Shown: positions 50,886 through 53,794 of the stretch, piece after piece
Layout: every line of letters begins with the position of its first letter
Position numbering within the stretch: the stretch's first letter is position 1
NCBI GenBank assembly: GCA_039111535.1
Contig: JBCCIM010000018.1
Coordinates: 1 to 53,794, forward strand
Source of the DNA: Bacteroidota bacterium
GTDB taxonomy: Bacteria; Bacteroidota; Rhodothermia; Rhodothermales; JAHQVL01
Direction: 5' to 3'
DNA: 53,794 nucleotides
Made by a program: the position numbers and the translations under genes
Notes under the pieces: model-generated
What the model was told of the DNA's origin: nothing
Seen by the model: the letters and a program-made list of their open reading frames with translations, nothing else
Database searches by the model: none

Positions 50886-51932
50886 ATGGGAAAATCGATA
50901 TACAGTTTGCTCATCCTGGTAGCACTTGCTACTGGCTTTTTTTTGCTTCCGGAGACGGTCAGGTATACCGTTGATCTACGCGGCGAAATACTACCCGTAA
51001 AGGAGTGGATGCTGGTGCGGGATGGTAACGGCACACTAAACGGAAGTATTCTCGACCATCGCGAGGGTGCTACAGAGTCTTACAGCGTGAAACGGTTTGA
51101 ACGCGGGGATAATATGCAGTTTCGACTACACCCTGCAGCACAAACGGCAACCCATATTGCAGCCGGCGATACCATCGGTCAGCTTTATTCGAACGATGCC
51201 ATGCGCCAGATTGCCGAATTAACGGGAGATTTGGGTAGCCGGCTGGCCGCTTTGCGTTTTGCCCAGGCTGGAGACAAGCCGGCGCTCGTAGAACGCGCCC
51301 GTAAAGAACTGGAACGCGCAGAGGCACGACTTGAAGGCCATCGCAACGTCATGGCCCGCACCGAAACCCTGTATACCCAGCAATTGATTTCTGCGCAGGA
51401 GCTTGAAGCAGTCAGGAGCCAGGACCTGGTGTACAAAGCTGATGTCGCCATTGCGCAGGCACTGCTTGATGCGCGGGAAACAGGGGAAAGCCAGGAGCGA
51501 CTTGCTGTATCTGAAGCAAAGGTTCGCGAGCTGCAAGGTCAATTAGATGTCTTACAAACCCGTATCGATCAATTCACCATTACAGCACCCTTTGCTGGCG
51601 AAGTAGCACGATACCCATATAGCGACACCCTCTTTGTGCTCCGCGATCCTACGGCGTTTGTTGTAATTATGCCTGTGGAGTCAGCAGATCATCACCTCAT
51701 ACAGCCAGATCAGGACGTCCATTTTCGGGTGCCTGGCATCGAAGATGCTGTTGTGGGGACGGTATACCGAAGTGGCAACACGGTTCACCAGCTTAATAAC
51801 CAGCAGGTGCTTATTGCTACCGCCGTTATTTCTGAGCCTGTGGCAGGGTTACACCCCGGTATGATGGTAGATGCTGCTGTAGAAGCCGGCAGCCTTGGGT
51901 TGATGGATTATATCAAACGCATGCTTAACTAA
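50886..51932 (+). CDS. Membrane fusion (HlyD/RND-adaptor-like) protein
   Basis: A 348-residue protein with one N-terminal membrane helix (SLLILVALATGFFLLPE). The periplasmic part starts a beta-barrel, then a lipoyl-like half (HIAAGDTIGQLYSNDAM), a long helical hairpin of about 110 residues rich in Ala, Glu and Arg (ARKELERAEARLEGHRNVMA, then EAKVRELQGQLDVLQTRID), the second lipoyl half (ITAPFAGEVARYP) and a final barrel (LHPGMMVDAAVE). Such adaptors link inner-membrane pumps to the outer membrane, yet no pump or outer-membrane channel gene is adjacent. Instead VTC-domain and DUF4956 genes follow at 6 and 12 bases, so the adaptor seems part of that unit. Confidence 0.8.
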   Translation: MGKSIYSLLILVALATGFFLLPETVRYTVDLRGEILPVKEWMLVRDGNGTLNGSILDHREGATESYSVKRFERGDNMQFRLHPAAQTATHIAAGDTIGQLYSNDAMRQIAELTGDLGSRLAALRFAQAGDKPALVERARKELERAEARLEGHRNVMARTETLYTQQLISAQELEAVRSQDLVYKADVAIAQALLDARETGESQERLAVSEAKVRELQGQLDVLQTRIDQFTITAPFAGEVARYPYSDTLFVLRDPTAFVVIMPVESADHHLIQPDQDVHFRVPGIEDAVVGTVYRSGNTVHQLNNQQVLIATAVISEPVAGLHPGMMVDAAVEAGSLGLMDYIKRMLN

Positions 51933-51938
51933 ACCGTC

Positions 51939-52736
51939 ATGCGTAATGAGCTCAAATACCTGGTACCCAGCATACTGTTGGATGAATTGCGCAACGTTAT
52001 CACCCACTTTGCAAAACCGGATAAGTATAGCAAGCTGAGAGGAACGCGCGGGTACACCATTCGCAGCATCTATCTTGATACGCCTTCGCTCGATTTCTAC
52101 ATCGAAAAGATTGAAGGCTATGAAAAACGCCGAAAATTACGCATTCGCGGGTACAACGAAGGCACGCTAAATGAAAGTCCGGTCTTCCTCGAAATCAAGC
52201 GGAAAGAGGGCGCGAAGATTGAAAAACAGCGCGTTCAGGTGCCATACCTTGCTGCTGCCAGCTTGCTCGATTGCGCTGATCCCCTTGGTTCAATTGTGCC
52301 GTTAATGCCTTCTCCACAGGCGGATGCTGATATGCGGGCCTTCCTGTTTCATGCGCGAAAAAGACCCATGCGGCCGATTAATCTGGTGGTTTATGAGCGA
52401 GAAGCTTTTGAAGGCCATGCGGAAGAATCTTTGCGGCTGACATTGGACAAGAACCTGCGCGCCGGCCTGTATCCTGCAATGGATGGTTTGTATGAAGAGA
52501 AGGGCCTGTACGACGTAGTACCAGGCCATTTTATTTTAGAGGTCAAATTCGACCACTTCTATCCCGTTTGGCTGCGCCCGTTCTTGAGCCGGCATCAGCT
52601 AAAAAAACAAGCTTTGTCAAAGTATGTCATGGCCATTGACCGATTCGATTTGACGATTGGGCGGCGTGATCAAACGATTGTCAGTCAACCCACCGATATT
52701 GCGGTGCCATTACACACCCTTACCCCACTGTCCTGA
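51939..52736 (+). CDS. VTC-domain protein (polyphosphate polymerase-like)
   Basis: A 265-residue protein matching the VTC domain, the tunnel fold (triphosphate tunnel family) of yeast polyphosphate polymerase Vtc4. Charged residues that line such tunnels are seen in order: NELKYLVP, RSIYLDTPSLDFY, KRRKLRIRGY, FLEIKRKEG, VVYERE and FILEVKFDH. Bacterial members are often beside DUF4956 and CotH-type genes. Nothing in the sequence proves polyphosphate synthesis; protein or nucleotide substrates are possible. It has no membrane segment, but its partner gene 12 bases on encodes a membrane protein. Confidence 0.85.
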   Translation: MRNELKYLVPSILLDELRNVITHFAKPDKYSKLRGTRGYTIRSIYLDTPSLDFYIEKIEGYEKRRKLRIRGYNEGTLNESPVFLEIKRKEGAKIEKQRVQVPYLAAASLLDCADPLGSIVPLMPSPQADADMRAFLFHARKRPMRPINLVVYEREAFEGHAEESLRLTLDKNLRAGLYPAMDGLYEEKGLYDVVPGHFILEVKFDHFYPVWLRPFLSRHQLKKQALSKYVMAIDRFDLTIGRRDQTIVSQPTDIAVPLHTLTPLS

Positions 52737-52748
52737 CCATAAACGTAG

Positions 52749-53450
52749 ATGCTGGATAACTTTACTCAGGTCATGAATCCACAAGTAACCGCCGGCCAGA
52801 TAATATTGGGGCTTGGGGTGGCTTTTTTGTGTGGATTCATCATCACCTATTTTTATAAGTGGGCGTACCGCGGTTCAAATTATACACCTTCGTATGTGCG
52901 TTCGCTACTCTACCTGACGTTGATTGCTGCGATGATCATCATGGTCATTGGCAATAACCTCGCGCGGGCGTTTGGGTTAGTAGGAGCCATGTCAATTATA
53001 CGGTTTCGAACGGCGCTGAAAGATACACAGGATATTGTATTTGTATTCTTTTCACTGGCTGTCGGGTTGGCAGCCGGCGTGGGCATGTACGGCCTTGCAC
53101 TTGGGGGGACTCTGGCTGTCGGACTCGTCATTCTGATTACGTCTAGAACGAACTTTGCTGCCCTAAATCGTAAAAGTTACCTCGTCCAATTCACTTTCGA
53201 CGATACGCCGGCAGCCAATGAAAACGCTGCGGCATCGGGCAATGAGGCACCTTACCTGGACGTTTTTAATCGATATGCCCGTAAACATCGCCTGGTTAAC
53301 CTGCGCACTGCTGAGGGCAGCGACACCCTTGATCTGACCTATTACGTCTTCCTGAAAGACCCCAAAGAGGCAGAAGCTTTAACTCGCGCGCTGGGTGATA
53401 TTGCGCAAGTTTCTCGTGTAAATGTTTTCTATGACGAGGCGATGAACTAA
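52749..53450 (+). CDS. DUF4956 membrane protein
   Basis: A 233-residue protein with four membrane helices in the first 140 residues and a soluble C-terminal domain. The hallmark is the loop AMSIIRFRTALKDTQDIVFVFF between helices, with its conserved Arg-Phe-Arg and Asp residues, followed by AVGLAAGVGMYGLALGG. Such proteins accompany VTC-domain proteins in many bacteria, and the two probably form a membrane complex, perhaps one that moves or anchors a polyanion. Third gene of the adaptor-VTC-DUF4956 operon. A terminator lies after its stop. Confidence 0.85.
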   Translation: MLDNFTQVMNPQVTAGQIILGLGVAFLCGFIITYFYKWAYRGSNYTPSYVRSLLYLTLIAAMIIMVIGNNLARAFGLVGAMSIIRFRTALKDTQDIVFVFFSLAVGLAAGVGMYGLALGGTLAVGLVILITSRTNFAALNRKSYLVQFTFDDTPAANENAAASGNEAPYLDVFNRYARKHRLVNLRTAEGSDTLDLTYYVFLKDPKEAEALTRALGDIAQVSRVNVFYDEAMN

Positions 53451-53529
53451 CCTTTCTTCTCCGCCATGATCGCATGTGAGGTGTTGCAGTGATAGGCTGC
53501 GTTTTCAAGCAGAGGTCCTAAAACCAAAC

Positions 53530-53570
53530 AACCCCTAACCACTTGCAAATATCAAGGAGTTAGGGGTTTT
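53530..53570. terminator. Intrinsic terminator, usable in both directions
   Basis: AACCCCTAAC pairs with GTTAGGGGTT; an inner CTTG/CAAG pairing shortens the loop. TTTT follows on the plus strand, and the minus-strand transcript from the tRNA genes also reaches a T-rich tract. It separates the DUF4956 operon from the tRNA genes. Confidence 0.85.
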
Positions 53571-53577
53571 ATCTATG

Positions 53578-53661
53578 TGCCCGGGACTGGAATCGAACCA
53601 GCACGGCCTTGCGGCCACCGCCCCCTCAAGACGGCGCGTCTACCAATTCCGCCACCCGGGC
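53578..53661 (-). tRNA. tRNA-Leu, anticodon GAG
   Basis: Reading the minus strand, the 84-base gene starts GCCCGGGTGGCGGAATTGG and folds into a class II tRNA. The acceptor stem is GCCCGGG/CCCGGGC with discriminator A, the anticodon loop is TTGAGGG (anticodon GAG, codons CUC and CUU) and the variable arm is built on GGCCGCAAGGCC. The T-arm has GGTTCGATTCC. The 3' CCA is not encoded. It lies downstream of a second tRNA on the same strand. Confidence 0.95.
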
Positions 53662-53675
53662 AAGGGGATATCTGA

Positions 53676-53743
53676 AGTGCCGAATGTCGAATGCCGAGTT
53701 TCGAATCAAAGAATTCGGCACTCGGCATTCGTAATTCGACATT
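53676..53743. repeat. Structured repeat between two tRNA genes
   Basis: The 87-base spacer is made of interlaced inverted repeats: AGTGCCGAAT with ATTCGGCACT, CGAATGCCGAG with CTCGGCATTCG, and AATGTCGAA with TTCGACATT. The units TGTCGAA and ATGCCGA recall the repeat at 27.9 kb. It can fold into competing hairpins and may be a processing signal between tRNAs or a copy of a dispersed intergenic repeat. Confidence 0.6.
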
Positions 53744-53748
53744 TCTTG

Positions 53749-53794
53749 TGATTCCGCCAGGGTTCGAACCTGGGACCCTCTGATTAAAAGTCAG
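53749..53794 (-). tRNA. tRNA-Lys, anticodon TTT (partial, 5' part outside window)
   Basis: The minus strand shows the anticodon arm CTGACTTTTAATCAG, with TTT as anticodon, then the variable loop, the T-arm (CCAGGTTCGAACCCTGG) and the 3' acceptor strand CGGAATC with discriminator A. The D-arm and the 5' acceptor strand lie beyond the window edge, so the acceptor pairing cannot be checked. Confidence 0.85.

Noticed and set aside
1-53794. CRISPR arrays, rRNA genes, prophage or intact insertion sequences
   Set aside because: No regularly spaced repeats, no rRNA-like sequence, no integrase, terminase or transposase frames were found on either strand.
1-53794. Promoter boxes of the Bacteroidota type
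   Set aside because: AT-rich words resembling them occur before several genes, but none stood out from background enough to list.

Overview
The window looks like a chromosomal segment of a marine-type Rhodothermota/Bacteroidota bacterium (Rhodothermales-like). The evidence is two secreted proteins with C-terminal type IX secretion sorting domains, several lipoproteins with Bacteroidota-style signal peptides, many starts preceded by A-rich sequence rather than a Shine-Dalgarno, an ECF sigma factor paired with a Ser/Thr kinase carrying TPR repeats, and roughly 50 % GC. The palindrome GCCGGC is strikingly over-represented, both in genes and between them. The assignment is inferred from protein character only.

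Region 1 (1-16.8 kb) is a cell-surface polysaccharide locus, almost all on the plus strand. It holds the C-terminal end of an ABC flippase/exporter, five GT4-type glycosyltransferases, an O-antigen polymerase/ligase-like membrane protein, a glutamine-dependent asparagine synthetase (AsnB type), a hexapeptide acetyltransferase, two fucosyltransferase-like enzymes (FUT8/NodZ character), a secreted polysaccharide-lyase-like protein ending in a type I dockerin, and a WecA/MraY-type polyprenyl-phosphate sugar-1-phosphate transferase that would start the repeat unit.

Region 2 (16.8-24.1 kb) is the highlight: a complete lasso-peptide biosynthetic cluster that follows the polysaccharide locus after only 14 bases. 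In order it encodes a PqqD-like leader-binding protein (B1), a transglutaminase-like leader protease (B2), an asparagine-synthetase-like macrolactam synthetase (C), a 49-residue precursor that is easy to miss, an HPr-kinase-like peptide kinase, an ABC exporter, and a convergent nucleotidyltransferase of the kind found beside kinase-bearing lasso clusters. The predicted core is unusual: it is Asn-rich, begins with Asn, has Asp8 as ring acceptor, and carries two Cys around the only bulky residue in the tail.

Region 3 (24.3-37.3 kb) is mixed: an exported fumarylacetoacetase-fold lipoprotein, a Sel1-repeat lipoprotein, a short-chain dehydrogenase, small secreted or anchored unknowns, a type IX-secreted protein with a neighbouring lipoprotein, then a signalling group (ECF sigma factor, Ser/Thr kinase-TPR, and a NarL-type regulator lacking the phospho-acceptor Asp). 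It ends in a gene-poor 1.3 kb stretch holding a 16-bp inverted repeat.

Region 4 (37.3-53.8 kb) carries a large beta-helix/PKD surface protein, an unknown gene overlapping uvrA, a TPR lipoprotein preceded by two palindromic operator-like sites, a sialidase-like lipoprotein, a small membrane protein, a beta-lactamase-fold serine hydrolase, an operon of membrane-fusion-like protein, VTC-domain protein and DUF4956 membrane protein, and finally tRNA-Leu(GAG) and a partial tRNA-Lys(TTT) on the minus strand, separated by a structured repeat.
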